From an uncultured Eubacteriales bacterium (GTDB lineage: Bacteria > Bacillota > Clostridia > Christensenellales > UBA1242): a DNA stretch of 23,303 nt. Numbering within the stretch: position 1 is the first letter of the stretch; each line of letters begins with the position of its first letter. The position numbers were made by a program, and so were the translations under genes. A model generated the notes under the pieces. The model worked only from the letters and a program-made list of their open reading frames with translations. It searched no databases and was not told where the DNA came from. The stretch is from NCBI GenBank assembly GCA_948787875.1, contig CAQFKO010000020.1:1-23303 (forward strand). The letters are read 5' to 3'. Below, piece after piece: positions 15,975-23,303 of this stretch.

Positions 15975-16033
15975 AACTTTTTCTCCTTATTATTGAATTT
16001 TATTTATTATATAATATGCAAAAAAAAATAAAA

Positions 16034-16055
16034 TAGTTGAACAATTACTCAACTA
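16034..16055. promoter_or_regulatory. CadC operator, proximal copy
   Basis: Perfect inverted repeat: TAGTTGA (16034-16040), 8 nt, TCAACTA (16049-16055). It lies at about +2 to +23 relative to the predicted cadC transcription start, in the position of a roadblock. Confidence 0.65.
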
Positions 16056-16063
16056 ATATATCA

Positions 16064-16093
16064 ATAATAGTTGAATAGTTACTCAATTGTCAA
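16064..16093 (-). promoter_or_regulatory. Promoter of cadC-cadA
   Basis: On the minus strand, TTGACA (16093-16088), 18 nt, TATTAT (16069-16064). The predicted start is near 16057. The leader of about 80 nt contains a second AT-rich TATAAT-like stretch. Confidence 0.6.
16068..16089. promoter_or_regulatory. CadC operator, distal copy inside the promoter spacer
   Basis: TAGTTGA (16068-16074), 8 nt, TCAATTG (16083-16089); only TTGA/TCAA is symmetric here. It is a direct repeat of the proximal copy 34 nt away (TAGTTGAA, then GTTACTCAA against ATTACTCAA) and sits between the -35 and -10 boxes, the classic cad operator position. Confidence 0.6.
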
Positions 16094-16135
16094 GCAATTT
16101 TTTAAAATAAATAATTTTTTTTAATTAGGTTTCAT

Positions 16136-16165
16136 TAAATAAAAAGGGAAGCGGTGAGCTTCACT
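16136..16165 (-). terminator. Probable terminator of lysC
   Basis: GAAGC (16148-16152) pairs with GCTTC (16158-16162) around GGTGA, with one further G-C pair beyond a mismatch. The minus-strand tail reads CCTTTTTATTT. The stem is short, so confidence is moderate. Confidence 0.6.
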
Positions 16166-17120
16166 ATTTTTTTATAAGATTAAGTTTTTTTGAAAGATTG
16201 CTAAGAGTTTTGGTTTTGGTAGAGCTGTCTATCAAAAAAGTTATTTTATTTAAGTTTGCAGAAAAATTGTAGAATTTGGTTTTATCTAAACACAAAATTA
16301 CATTTTTTATAACTTTTTCCACTCTTTCGGGGTTGGTTACAACAATGGTTATTTGGGTAAGTCTGTCGATTACTGCGAGCGAAATTATATCTTTTTCTAT
16401 GGCAGAGATTACTGTTCCGCACTTTTCTGGTTCGCTCGAAGATTTTGAAATCAGTTCAATTTCAAAATCTTTTGCAAGGCTTGTTGCTCTTCCGTCAATA
16501 ACCTTTGCTCCACCCTCAGCCAAATTCAGCATACTATTAAAGTCAATTTGTTTAAGCTTTTTAAAGTTATATTCTTTTGGATCACCCGCAAACACTCCGT
16601 CAAAATCTGAATATATTTCAACTTTTTCGTCATAGAGCACGCCGATTGCCGCAGCGGTGGTGTCTGAACCTCCTCTGCCAAGCGTTGTGATTTCGCCGTT
16701 TCTGTTTATGCCCTGAAATCCTGCGATTACCGCAACCGTTTCATTGTTTATGCAATTATCTATAATGCTTTTGTTTATATATGCAATTCGTCCGCTTTCA
16801 TAACCTCCATAAGTTGTGGTTTGAAGCTGGTATCCTTGAAAGCTTTTTGCGGGTACATTTAGATTTGATAAAAGCATGGCAAAAAGACTGCTGGATTTTG
16901 TTTCTCCCGTAGAAAGCAAAACCGCCAGCTCTCTTTTGCTGATTTTTTCTCCTCCAAACTCTTTTGATAATTCTATCAAAGAATCTGTTGAGTTGCCCAT
17001 AGCGCTGACAATTACCACTATTTTTTTATCATTTTTATATATTTTTTTTATATATTTGCATATTTTTTGCATTTTTTCTAAGCTGGCTAAACTTTTTCCA
17101 CCAAATTTTAATATCCTCAT
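16164..17120 (-). CDS. Aspartate kinase with a shortened regulatory region
   Basis: Phosphorylates aspartate, the first step towards lysine, threonine, methionine and diaminopimelate. 318 residues against about 400 in most single-function aspartokinases. Kinase motifs: KFGGKS (5-10), where T/S usually fills the second-last position; STGE (70-73); TTLGRGGSDTTA (145-156), the catalytic loop; DFDGVFAGDP (172-181); GAKVIDGRA (204-212). Only about 75 residues follow (244-318), enough for one ACT-like domain (SLAVIDRLTQITIVVTN, ITFLID) instead of the usual two. Feedback control may therefore be reduced or different. ATG at 17120 has no ribosome binding site; TAAAAT ends 6 nt upstream, so a leaderless start is possible. 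Divergent from asd, 79 bp away. Confidence 0.9.
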   Translation of the reverse strand: MRILKFGGKSLASLEKMQKICKYIKKIYKNDKKIVVIVSAMGNSTDSLIELSKEFGGEKISKRELAVLLSTGETKSSSLFAMLLSNLNVPAKSFQGYQLQTTTYGGYESGRIAYINKSIIDNCINNETVAVIAGFQGINRNGEITTLGRGGSDTTAAAIGVLYDEKVEIYSDFDGVFAGDPKEYNFKKLKQIDFNSMLNLAEGGAKVIDGRATSLAKDFEIELISKSSSEPEKCGTVISAIEKDIISLAVIDRLTQITIVVTNPERVEKVIKNVILCLDKTKFYNFSANLNKITFLIDSSTKTKTLSNLSKKLNLIKK

Positions 17121-17199
17121 AGTTTTATTTTATGCTGAGTTTTGAGCAGTGGTACAAGAAAAAAATTATATGAATAAAATATATTAATTAGGAGGAATT

Positions 17200-18168
17200 A
17201 TGAATAGATTTAAACTTGCGATTGTGGGAGCGAGCGGTCTTGTGGGGCAAAGTATGTTAAAGGTTTTGGAAGAAGAAAATATGTTGGAGTTGTTTGATAT
17301 AACTCTTTACGTTTCTTGTTTAAGTGCGGGAGGTTTGGTAAGGGTGGGAAAAAATATAGAATTGCTAACACTTTTAGACCAGAACGCAAAAACACAAAAA
17401 TTTGATTTTGTTATGATGTCTGCGGGTGACGATGTCAGCAAAGAGTATGCAAAACATTTTGCCGATAACGGAGCGTATGTTATTGATAACTCCAATGCTT
17501 TTAGGCGAGATGTTGATGTGCCCTTGGTGGTTCCAGAAATCAATTCTTCAAAACTTGACGGAAAGTCAAAAATTATTGCAAATCCCAATTGTTCTACAAT
17601 TGAACTTGTGTTGGTTTTGGACAAACTTACAAAGCTTTCTTCAATAAAAAAAGTGGTTGTCAGCACTTATCAGTCTGTGAGCGGTGCGGGAACAGAAGCG
17701 ATTTTGGATTTTAAAAACCAAACAAACTTTATGATAACCGAGGGCATAACAAACAATGTTATTGCGCATATCGGAGAATTCGAGGAGTTTGGCTATTGCA
17801 CGGAAGAAGATAAAATTATGTTTGAAACAAGCAAAATTTTGGGACAGCATATTGACCTTTGTGCCACAACGGTAAGAGTTCCCATTTGCTTTTGTCACGG
17901 AGAAAGCGTGTTTGTTCAGTTTGAAGAAAAGGTTTTGGCTAAGTATGCCAAAGAGGCACTTGAATGTGATTATATAAAAGTTGATTCCGAAACCGTTTCG
18001 CTTCCTACCAAATGTGCGGGAGAAAATATTACAAAGGTGTGCAGAATAAGAAATTCGGGAAAGCATGAACTTGCATTTTTTATAGTTGCAGACAACCTTA
18101 GGCGTGGGGCGAGTTATAATGCCGTTGAAATTTTGAAAATATTGATAGAAAAGTTTTTTAAATCATAG
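17200..18168 (+). CDS. asd: Aspartate-semialdehyde dehydrogenase
   Basis: NADPH-dependent reduction of aspartyl phosphate to aspartate semialdehyde, the step after aspartokinase. 322 residues, typical length. GASGLVGQSM (10-19) is the dinucleotide-binding loop; NPNCSTIE holds the catalytic Cys131; YQSVSGAG (157-164) and RVPICFCHGES with His233 complete the active site. The C-terminal DNLRRGASYNAVEIL is typical. A strong AGGAGG lies a few nt before the ATG. It sits head-to-head with the aspartokinase gene, so the two pathway genes may share a regulatory region, though I see no riboswitch in the 79 bp between them. Confidence 0.95.
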   Translation: MNRFKLAIVGASGLVGQSMLKVLEEENMLELFDITLYVSCLSAGGLVRVGKNIELLTLLDQNAKTQKFDFVMMSAGDDVSKEYAKHFADNGAYVIDNSNAFRRDVDVPLVVPEINSSKLDGKSKIIANPNCSTIELVLVLDKLTKLSSIKKVVVSTYQSVSGAGTEAILDFKNQTNFMITEGITNNVIAHIGEFEEFGYCTEEDKIMFETSKILGQHIDLCATTVRVPICFCHGESVFVQFEEKVLAKYAKEALECDYIKVDSETVSLPTKCAGENITKVCRIRNSGKHELAFFIVADNLRRGASYNAVEILKILIEKFFKS

Positions 18169-18243
18169 CAAAAAAGTTCAGTCCGCAAAATAAAAACAAA
18201 AATAGCATTTTTGGACAATATTTTATTTTTTGTTTCATTTTAC

Positions 18244-18276
18244 TTGTAACAAAATTAATTTAATAAAAGCTATGAT
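18244..18276 (+). promoter_or_regulatory. Candidate spoIIE promoter with a long spacer
   Basis: TTGTAA (18244-18249) and TATGAT (18271-18276) are separated by 21 nt. The Bacillus subtilis spoIIE promoter is known for a 21 bp spacer and Spo0A activation. TTGGACA (18211-18217) differs by one base from an inverted Spo0A box (TTCGACA). Confidence 0.35.
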
Positions 18277-18282
18277 ATTTTT

Positions 18283-20547
18283 GTGAACAAATCTTTGCTT
18301 AAAAAAATAGCCACAGAGCTAATTTATGTTTTATTTCAGCTGGTTCTTTCAAAAATCAATCTGTTTGGTTTTTTAAGTCCGGCAGGACTTCCTTTTGCCT
18401 TTTTAAGACTTCTTTTGGGCGGAAACATTTTTGTTGTAACAACCGCTTATGCAGTTTCAAAAATTTATACCTTTAATGTGATTCAAGGATTGTTTATTGC
18501 AATATACGAAGTCGTGTTTTTAACGCTGTTTTACTTTGCAAAAGAAATGATAAAGATAAAAAGAAAGTGGCTTTTGTGTTTGATATTTGTAAGTTTGTCT
18601 AATGTGCTTTACTTATATTATAGCTTAACAAGTTTGACGGCACTTTGGCACTTTGCGGTGTGTTTGGTTGTGCAAATTGTGCTTGTTTTGTTTTTTCAAA
18701 AATTCTTTGTTGCATTTAAAGGCAAGCACGTTTTGTTTAAGTTCAGTCACACCGACTATTTGGTTTTTTCTGTTATGGCATTGCTTGTTAGTATTGGACT
18801 GTTTAGTTTTGAATTTTTGGAAAATTATATCGGGCTTTTCTTTGCACTATTTCCTGTTATTGTGCTTTGCAAACTTCTGCCTGCGGAAAAATATTTTGCT
18901 GCGTGCATAACACTTGCAGTGGGCTCGCTTTTAGCCACGGGCAATGTGTTATATTTGATATTAATTTCGGTTTCGGCATTGATAATGTTGGAAGTTAAGT
19001 CACTTAGCAAATATGTTTATGCGGCAATTTGTTTGTGTTTATTTTCAATTTTTGCGATTATTTTCAAATTATTTGATGTTTTTTCTTTAATTTCTTTGGC
19101 TTTTGCGGTTTTTGCATTTGCTGTTATTCCAAACAAATATATTGTTAAGCTTTCTTGTTTATTTGAAAGTGATGCACTTAACTTTATTTTAAGTGAGCTT
19201 GACAACAGAAAAATTGCAGACATAAAAACAAGGCTTAGTCTTATGGCTGAAACTTTCAGAGATATGCAAAAAGAGTTTAAGTTTTTGGTTGTGGGAAAGA
19301 TTAACAGAGAAAAGGCGGGCATTGAGCTTGCGGGAGATGTTATTAATAAGTGTTGTTCGGGCTGTGAAAACTTTAAGAGTTGTTTTTATGAAAACATTAA
19401 CAAGCGAGCTTTGTTTGAAAATTTGATGCGAAAAGCCATTGACAATGAAAAAATAGAACAAGACGATTTGTCTAATGGCATTCAAGCATATTGTTCAAAG
19501 TCGGGAATTGTTGTAAGCGAAATAAATCAAACTGCAAAGATGTTTCATTCTTATGAAGTGGCGGTTAAAAACGAAGATATGAGCAAACTTGTAATCAGCA
19601 ACGAACTTGGAAATTTTTCGGATATTTTTGCAAACTTTTCAAGAAATTTAAGTTCGCCGGTAAGAGTAAACGAAAGGTTGTCTAAAATATTGAAAGATAG
19701 GCTAATGAATGGCTTGGTTGATGCAAAAGAAGTTGTTATTCTTGAAAACGAGTTTGGAATAGAGAGCATCAGCATTGTTTTGACAAACGAGCAAGTCGCA
19801 AAAAAAGAAGTTGTTGATATTATCTTTAAAGTTACAAAAAATCTTGTGAAGATTAAAGAGGCAAAGCACTTGGAACTTTCGGGGCTTAGTCTTGCAACAT
19901 TTATTCCGCTTCCTAAAATTTCGGCTAACTTTTCGGTTTCAAGCAAAGCAAAAGAAAACAAAAACGGCGATAGCATGGTTATTTCAAAACTTACCGAAAA
20001 CAAATATTTTGTTGCTATTTGTGATGGTATGGGGCACGGCGAGGGGGCAAACCATATTTCGAGCATGGTGCTTTCGTTGATTCGTTCAATGTTTCAAGTT
20101 GGGCTTGACGACAAACTTATTTTAGAGTCGGTCAACAAACTTTTGCTCCCTGCGGGGCTTGACAACTTTACTACCCTTGATGCTCTTGTTATTGACCTTG
20201 ATGCAGGACAGGCAACTTTTATAAAACTTGGTTCTAGTGTTTCTGTAATAAAGCATAACAACACCGCCGAACTTATTTCTTGTGATAGTTTGCCTATCGG
20301 GATTGTTCAAAACTTAAAACCTACCATAATAAAGAAACAAATCTCCGCAGGCGATATGTTGTTTTTGGCAAGTGACGGAGTGGTTGATTCTTTTCCGAGT
20401 CCTACTCAGTTTAAATGCTTTATTAATGATTCAAAAATTTATAATATGCAAAAGTATCTTGATGATATTGTTGCGGATTCTTTGGCTTCAAATCAAAAAC
20501 ATATTGATGATATGACAATTATAGGCATAAATTTATTGAAAAATTAA
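18283..20547 (+). CDS. spoIIE: Stage II sporulation protein E (PP2C phosphatase)
   Basis: Membrane phosphatase that dephosphorylates SpoIIAA to free SigF in the forespore and acts at the polar septum. 754 residues; B. subtilis SpoIIE is about 830. The first 290 or so residues are a multi-helix membrane region; a central segment holds a Cys cluster, CCSGCENFKSC (357-367), like the CxxC stretch in SpoIIE regulatory regions. The C-terminal PP2C domain shows NGDSM (D563), CDGMGHG (D581), FTTLDALVIDLD, LPIGIV, ASDGVVDS (D698) and DDMTIIGI (D742/D743), the metal-binding aspartates. The start is a GTG at 18283; no ribosome binding site precedes it, and TATGAT ends 6 nt upstream, so a leaderless start is possible. 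Followed by tilS, as in other spore formers. Confidence 0.93.
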   Translation: MNKSLLKKIATELIYVLFQLVLSKINLFGFLSPAGLPFAFLRLLLGGNIFVVTTAYAVSKIYTFNVIQGLFIAIYEVVFLTLFYFAKEMIKIKRKWLLCLIFVSLSNVLYLYYSLTSLTALWHFAVCLVVQIVLVLFFQKFFVAFKGKHVLFKFSHTDYLVFSVMALLVSIGLFSFEFLENYIGLFFALFPVIVLCKLLPAEKYFAACITLAVGSLLATGNVLYLILISVSALIMLEVKSLSKYVYAAICLCLFSIFAIIFKLFDVFSLISLAFAVFAFAVIPNKYIVKLSCLFESDALNFILSELDNRKIADIKTRLSLMAETFRDMQKEFKFLVVGKINREKAGIELAGDVINKCCSGCENFKSCFYENINKRALFENLMRKAIDNEKIEQDDLSNGIQAYCSKSGIVVSEINQTAKMFHSYEVAVKNEDMSKLVISNELGNFSDIFANFSRNLSSPVRVNERLSKILKDRLMNGLVDAKEVVILENEFGIESISIVLTNEQVAKKEVVDIIFKVTKNLVKIKEAKHLELSGLSLATFIPLPKISANFSVSSKAKENKNGDSMVISKLTENKYFVAICDGMGHGEGANHISSMVLSLIRSMFQVGLDDKLILESVNKLLLPAGLDNFTTLDALVIDLDAGQATFIKLGSSVSVIKHNNTAELISCDSLPIGIVQNLKPTIIKKQISAGDMLFLASDGVVDSFPSPTQFKCFINDSKIYNMQKYLDDIVADSLASNQKHIDDMTIIGINLLKN

Positions 20548-20579
20548 AATAAATAGTCTAATATAATATTAGGTGAATT

Positions 20580-21908
20580 ATGTTAGAATATTTGATTAGT
20601 GATGAAATTGTTTCTGTTAATGACAGAATTGCAGTTGGGGTCAGTGGTGGGGCAGACTCTATGCTTTTGCTGTGGGCACTTCTTGACAAACAAAAAAGAG
20701 TGCCTTTTTATTTAAAAGTTGTTAATGTTAATCACAACTTACGAGGGCTGGAAAGTGATGCAGACAGCAAGTTTGTTGCTGACTTTTGCAAAAAGAAAAA
20801 AATTGATTATGAAATTTGTTCAATTAATGTAAAAGAGATTCAGGAAAACAAAAAGTATACTTTGGAAGAAGCAGCAAGGCAAGCAAGATATGATGCCATT
20901 AATGCTGTTATGAAAAAAGACAAACTTAACAAGCTTTTTTTGGCTCACCATAAAAACGACCAAGCCGAAACTGTGCTAATGCATATTTTCAGAGGTTGTG
21001 GAGTTTCGGGAGCTGTTGGAATGAGCGAAAGCGGAAAAGTTTTCAGACCACTTATAAATTTAAAAAAATGCGAGATTGAAAATATTGTTAAAGAAAGTGG
21101 AATAAAATTTGTTGTTGATAGTTCAAATAGTGAAAATGATTGCACAAGAAATTATCTTAGAAATATTGTTATTCCGCAGATAGAAAAAGTATATCCCTCT
21201 GCTGTTGACGCCATTTGTGCTTTTTCAAAAAAGTGCAAAGAAGCAGATGACTTTATTGAAAAACAATTAAATTTTGACCTTGTTCAAGAAAATAAAGATG
21301 GTGTAACAATAAGTGCAAAAGTTTTTGAGACCGATAAAATTTTAATCAGAAAATATTTAAAGTCGGCATTTGAAAAGATTGAAATTTTTGCGGACATTGA
21401 ACAAAAGCATTATGATATGTTAAACGAACTTATAACAAAAAATGTAAATACTTGCATTGATTTGCCACATAAATCCGTTGCAAGAAGGGTTTATGAGGGC
21501 ATAAAGTTATTTAAAAAATTGGCAAAAAAGGAAGAGAGCGACCAACAAGGTTTTGTTATCGGAAGCGTTTTTGTTGAGGGCTATGGAAACATTGAAACAA
21601 AAATCATATCTTCTTATGATGTTGTTTACGGCAACGGAACGCTTTATGTGGATTATAACAAAATTCCGACAGACAGCGTTTGGAGAATGCGAAAGGTTGG
21701 CGACAAGTTTGCAATGCTTGGAACGGGAACAAAGTCGCTCAGTGATTATTTTACGGACGAAAAAGTCAATTTGGAAGAGCGTGACAATTTGCCGGTTCTT
21801 GCAAGTGGCGAAAAGGTGCTTGTTATTGCGGGGCGCGATATCAGCGAAAATGTAAAAATAGACGGAACAACAGACATTGTTGTTCAAATAATTTTTAATC
21901 CGTCCTAA
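20580..21908 (+). CDS. tilS: tRNA(Ile)-lysidine synthase
   Basis: ATP-dependent addition of lysine to C34 of tRNA-Ile(CAU), changing its codon reading from AUG to AUA; essential in most bacteria. 442 residues, usual for the full-length form. The N-terminal PP-loop GVSGGADSMLLL holds SGGADS (22-27). LAHHKNDQAETVLMHIFRGCG and NDCTRNYLRNIVIP are conserved TilS elements. The C-terminal third (VWRMRKVGDKF, GTGTKSLSDYFTDEKVNLEERD) is the TilS C-terminal tRNA-binding domain. ATG at 20580 follows AGGTGA. It lies 32 nt after spoIIE and could be read from it or from a weak promoter in the gap. Confidence 0.96.
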   Translation: MLEYLISDEIVSVNDRIAVGVSGGADSMLLLWALLDKQKRVPFYLKVVNVNHNLRGLESDADSKFVADFCKKKKIDYEICSINVKEIQENKKYTLEEAARQARYDAINAVMKKDKLNKLFLAHHKNDQAETVLMHIFRGCGVSGAVGMSESGKVFRPLINLKKCEIENIVKESGIKFVVDSSNSENDCTRNYLRNIVIPQIEKVYPSAVDAICAFSKKCKEADDFIEKQLNFDLVQENKDGVTISAKVFETDKILIRKYLKSAFEKIEIFADIEQKHYDMLNELITKNVNTCIDLPHKSVARRVYEGIKLFKKLAKKEESDQQGFVIGSVFVEGYGNIETKIISSYDVVYGNGTLYVDYNKIPTDSVWRMRKVGDKFAMLGTGTKSLSDYFTDEKVNLEERDNLPVLASGEKVLVIAGRDISENVKIDGTTDIVVQIIFNPS

Positions 21909-21919
21909 CTTTTATTTCC

Positions 21920-21949
21920 TTGACAAATTATAAAAAAATTAAATATAAT
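21920..21949 (+). promoter_or_regulatory. Strong promoter of the small membrane-protein pair
   Basis: Consensus TTGACA (21920-21925), 18 nt, consensus TATAAT (21944-21949). The predicted start is near 21957, with AAGGAG at 21964-21969 in the leader. One of the best promoter matches in the window. Confidence 0.75.
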
Positions 21950-21977
21950 AAGACTAGTACTTTAAGGAGATGCCTTG

Positions 21978-22085
21978 ATGTTTAAAAGAAAGTTTTCAAT
22001 TTTGAAATTAATAGGACTTGTAATAGCTGTGACTATTGTTCTTTTCTTTTTGTTTAAAGCATCAATCACAGGCAGCATTGTTTAA
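21978..22085 (+). CDS. 35-residue single-pass membrane peptide
   Basis: An ORF of 35 codons, ATG at 21978, with AAGGAG 8 nt upstream and a near-consensus promoter. The peptide starts MFKRKFSILKLI, continues with one hydrophobic segment (about residues 10-27, GLVIAVTIVLFFLF) and ends KASITGSIV. A positively charged N-terminus before the helix suggests the C-terminus faces outside. Its stop overlaps the next start as TAATG, so the two proteins are probably made together. It is the first gene after a strong promoter, which argues that it is real in spite of its length. I recognise no family. Confidence 0.65.
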   Translation: MFKRKFSILKLIGLVIAVTIVLFFLFKASITGSIV

Positions 22086-22981
22086 TGAAAAAAAAGCGCG
22101 CTAATATTTGGGCAAAGGTTTTAATAACCCTAAGCGTAATCATAGCCATTTTTGCAGGTGGCTTCTTTTTTCTTGACAAAGTAATAGTTCCAAAATATTT
22201 TGCAACTTATGGAATAAACGGAATGGGCGACCTTGTTGGAGTTGTTGCATCGCTTTATAAATCGCCAAAAGAAAGCTCTCTTGTTAAAAATCCTTATACA
22301 AACGAAGATTTTTCAAGTGCAATTTCAAAGTTAGAGGCTTCGGGCTATGATATCATAGACAAAGACGGAACCATAAAGGTGGGCGAGAACGAAAGTTTTG
22401 AAGATTATAAGGGCGATAAACCCGTAAAGTTTACCGATTGTGAGTTTGCTGCACTTTGTGATAAATTACTTCAAAACGGAGCGCTTGAAAAATATTTGCC
22501 TAATTTGAATTATCTTAATGTTATCAATATTTCCGTTCGTGAACTTATAATTACGCCGGACAAAACCAAAAAATCAGATGACGGCTATTTGGCGGCAAAC
22601 ATAAAATTTATTGTAAAAATAGACAGCAAAGATATAAGAGAGCGAATCGCAAAACAAATGAACACACCTATATTTTTGTTAAACATGATTATTCCTGACG
22701 TGCTTTATTTTTCGGTTAGCTATGACATAGATTTGTCCACAGATGGTGAGCGCGCCAACGGAACTATTGCAATAAACGGCAGAACAAAAGAGCAGAGTGA
22801 GATTTTGATTAACCTTTTAATAGAGTTTATTTTTCCAAAAGAAGAGCAAATGGACGCAAATGGGTTTATTAACGCTCTCGGCGATATAATGACAAAGGGA
22901 ATTGCGTTTTTCGGAGATTTTAAGTTTGTTGATGATGCAGGAACTTTCAGCAACAATAACGGACTTTTGATTACTCCATAA
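22085..22981 (+). CDS. Membrane-anchored extracytoplasmic protein of unknown function
   Basis: 298 residues. A basic start (MKKKRANIWAK) and one hydrophobic helix at about 11-31 mark an uncleaved signal anchor; the rest is polar and likely outside the membrane. No lipobox, catalytic motif or repeated unit is visible. Stretches near 135-160 (LPNLNYLNVINISVRELIITP) and 165-225 (YLAANIKFIVKIDSKDI, VLYFSVSYDIDLSTDGER) look like beta strands in a lipid- or ligand-binding-type sandwich, but this is only composition. The ATG overlaps the stop of the 35-residue peptide. No family recognised. A strong terminator follows at 23001. Confidence 0.75.
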   Translation: MKKKRANIWAKVLITLSVIIAIFAGGFFFLDKVIVPKYFATYGINGMGDLVGVVASLYKSPKESSLVKNPYTNEDFSSAISKLEASGYDIIDKDGTIKVGENESFEDYKGDKPVKFTDCEFAALCDKLLQNGALEKYLPNLNYLNVINISVRELIITPDKTKKSDDGYLAANIKFIVKIDSKDIRERIAKQMNTPIFLLNMIIPDVLYFSVSYDIDLSTDGERANGTIAINGRTKEQSEILINLLIEFIFPKEEQMDANGFINALGDIMTKGIAFFGDFKFVDDAGTFSNNNGLLITP

Positions 22982-23000
22982 AAAATTTTTAATAGTTTAG

Positions 23001-23032
23001 AGCATCAAACATTTTGAGTTTGGTGCTTTTTT
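23001..23032 (+). terminator. Rho-independent terminator
   Basis: AGCATCAAAC (23001-23010) pairs with GTTTGGTGCT (23018-23027) over 10 positions with one G-U, loop of 7 nt, then T to 23032. It closes the membrane-protein pair. The next 150 bases (23033-23180) are AT-rich with no gene that I can support. Confidence 0.9.
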
Positions 23033-23185
23033 GTTGTGAAAATTAAAATAAATTTTATTGTTTGCAAAAACTAGAATTTTTTTGGTTTTTACAGCTTTAA
23101 AAATAAAAAAATAGCAAAAAGTCATAAATAAAGAAAATAAATGTTATATAAAATATAATATATTTAAAATTATGTCCAAAACCAC

Positions 23186-23216
23186 TTGCCAAAGAGCTGG
23201 GGGGGGGGGGTATAAT
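23186..23216 (+). promoter_or_regulatory. Promoter with a poly-G spacer, candidate phase-variable switch
   Basis: TTGCCA (23186-23191), a 19 nt spacer that ends in 12 consecutive G (23199-23210), and TATAAT (23211-23216). Slippage in the G run would alter the spacing; loss of two G would give the preferred 17 nt. The G run is exceptional in this AT-rich window. Confidence 0.55.
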
Positions 23217-23232
23217 AAATATAAGGAAGAGT

Positions 23233-23303
23233 ATGCATACGAGAAGTAGAGGGAATAATAAACACAAAGGAGAAAGAGAAATAGTGGAAGAAAAGAAAAA
23301 GAT
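23233..23303 (+). CDS. Start of a gene cut by the window end
   Basis: From ATG 23233, with AAGGA 5 nt upstream, the frame is open to the window end (23 codons, mostly charged: MHTRSRGNN, then KGEREIVEEKKK). A second in-frame start, GTG at 23284 with AAAGGAG 11 nt upstream, is also possible; the upper part would then be a leader. Too short to identify. In B. subtilis tilS is followed by hprT and ftsH, but nothing here proves either. It is driven by the poly-G promoter. Confidence 0.5.
   Translation, partial: MHTRSRGNNKHKGEREIVEEKKK

Noticed and set aside
17121..17199. Lysine riboswitch between lysC and asd
   Set aside because: 79 bp is far shorter than the lysine riboswitch, and no stable stems are seen.
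18197..18213. Terminator after asd (CAAAAAT-AGC-ATTTTTG)
   Set aside because: The stem is almost all A-T pairs and there is no clean T run after it; too weak to call.
19551..20066. 171-codon minus-strand frame opposite spoIIE
   Set aside because: Ser/Phe/Leu-rich shadow composition and no start signal; the plus strand encodes conserved SpoIIE.
1..23303. CRISPR arrays, tRNA or rRNA genes, insertion sequences, prophage structural genes
   Set aside because: No regularly spaced repeats, no cloverleaf or rRNA core sequence, no transposase or integrase frame, and no flanking inverted repeats with target duplications were seen. The ART-like genes resemble phage-associated domains but have no phage neighbours.

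Overview
The window is AT-rich DNA with dense, short-spaced genes, AAGGAG-type ribosome binding sites and many U-tailed hairpin terminators. It encodes SpoIIE, the sporulation PP2C phosphatase, directly upstream of tilS, an order shared with endospore-forming Firmicutes. CsoR and a CadC-type ArsR repressor fit the same group. I infer a low-GC, probably anaerobic and spore-forming member of the Clostridia or a relative. The species cannot be told from the sequence.

Layout. (1) 1-2240: a two-gene unit with a strong promoter, encoding a protein built of repeated sigma-region-4-like modules and a small sigma-70 family factor. (2) 2268-5943: tyrS, a membrane protein with two DUF3592-like domains, and a metallo-beta-lactamase-fold hydrolase, closed by a bidirectional terminator. 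(3) 5952-10653, minus strand: four tandem paralogous genes with motifs of the ADP-ribosyltransferase (ART) fold, preceded by two unrecognised small genes with their own terminators. This is the least explained part of the window. Two of the paralogs have a -10 box only 6-7 nt before the start codon, so they look leaderless. (4) 10758-16093: a metal-resistance island. csoR-copA (copper) runs forward and cadC-cadA (zinc/cadmium/lead) runs backward; they converge on a shared terminator, and each has a recognisable operator. CopA carries a CopZ-sized domain at its C-terminus with an in-frame internal start. (5) 16136-18168: lysC (short aspartokinase) and asd, divergent, the first two steps of the aspartate pathway. 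(6) 18211-21908: spoIIE and tilS. (7) 21920-23032: a 35-residue membrane peptide overlapping (TAATG) a gene for a membrane-anchored protein of unknown function. (8) 23186-23303: a promoter whose spacer holds a run of 12 G, before a gene cut by the window end. This is a candidate phase-variable promoter.

The known genes cover translation (tyrS, tilS), metal export, amino-acid synthesis and sporulation. The points most worth following are the ART-like paralog cluster, the poly-G promoter, the internal copZ-like start inside copA, and the repeated-HTH/sigma pair.
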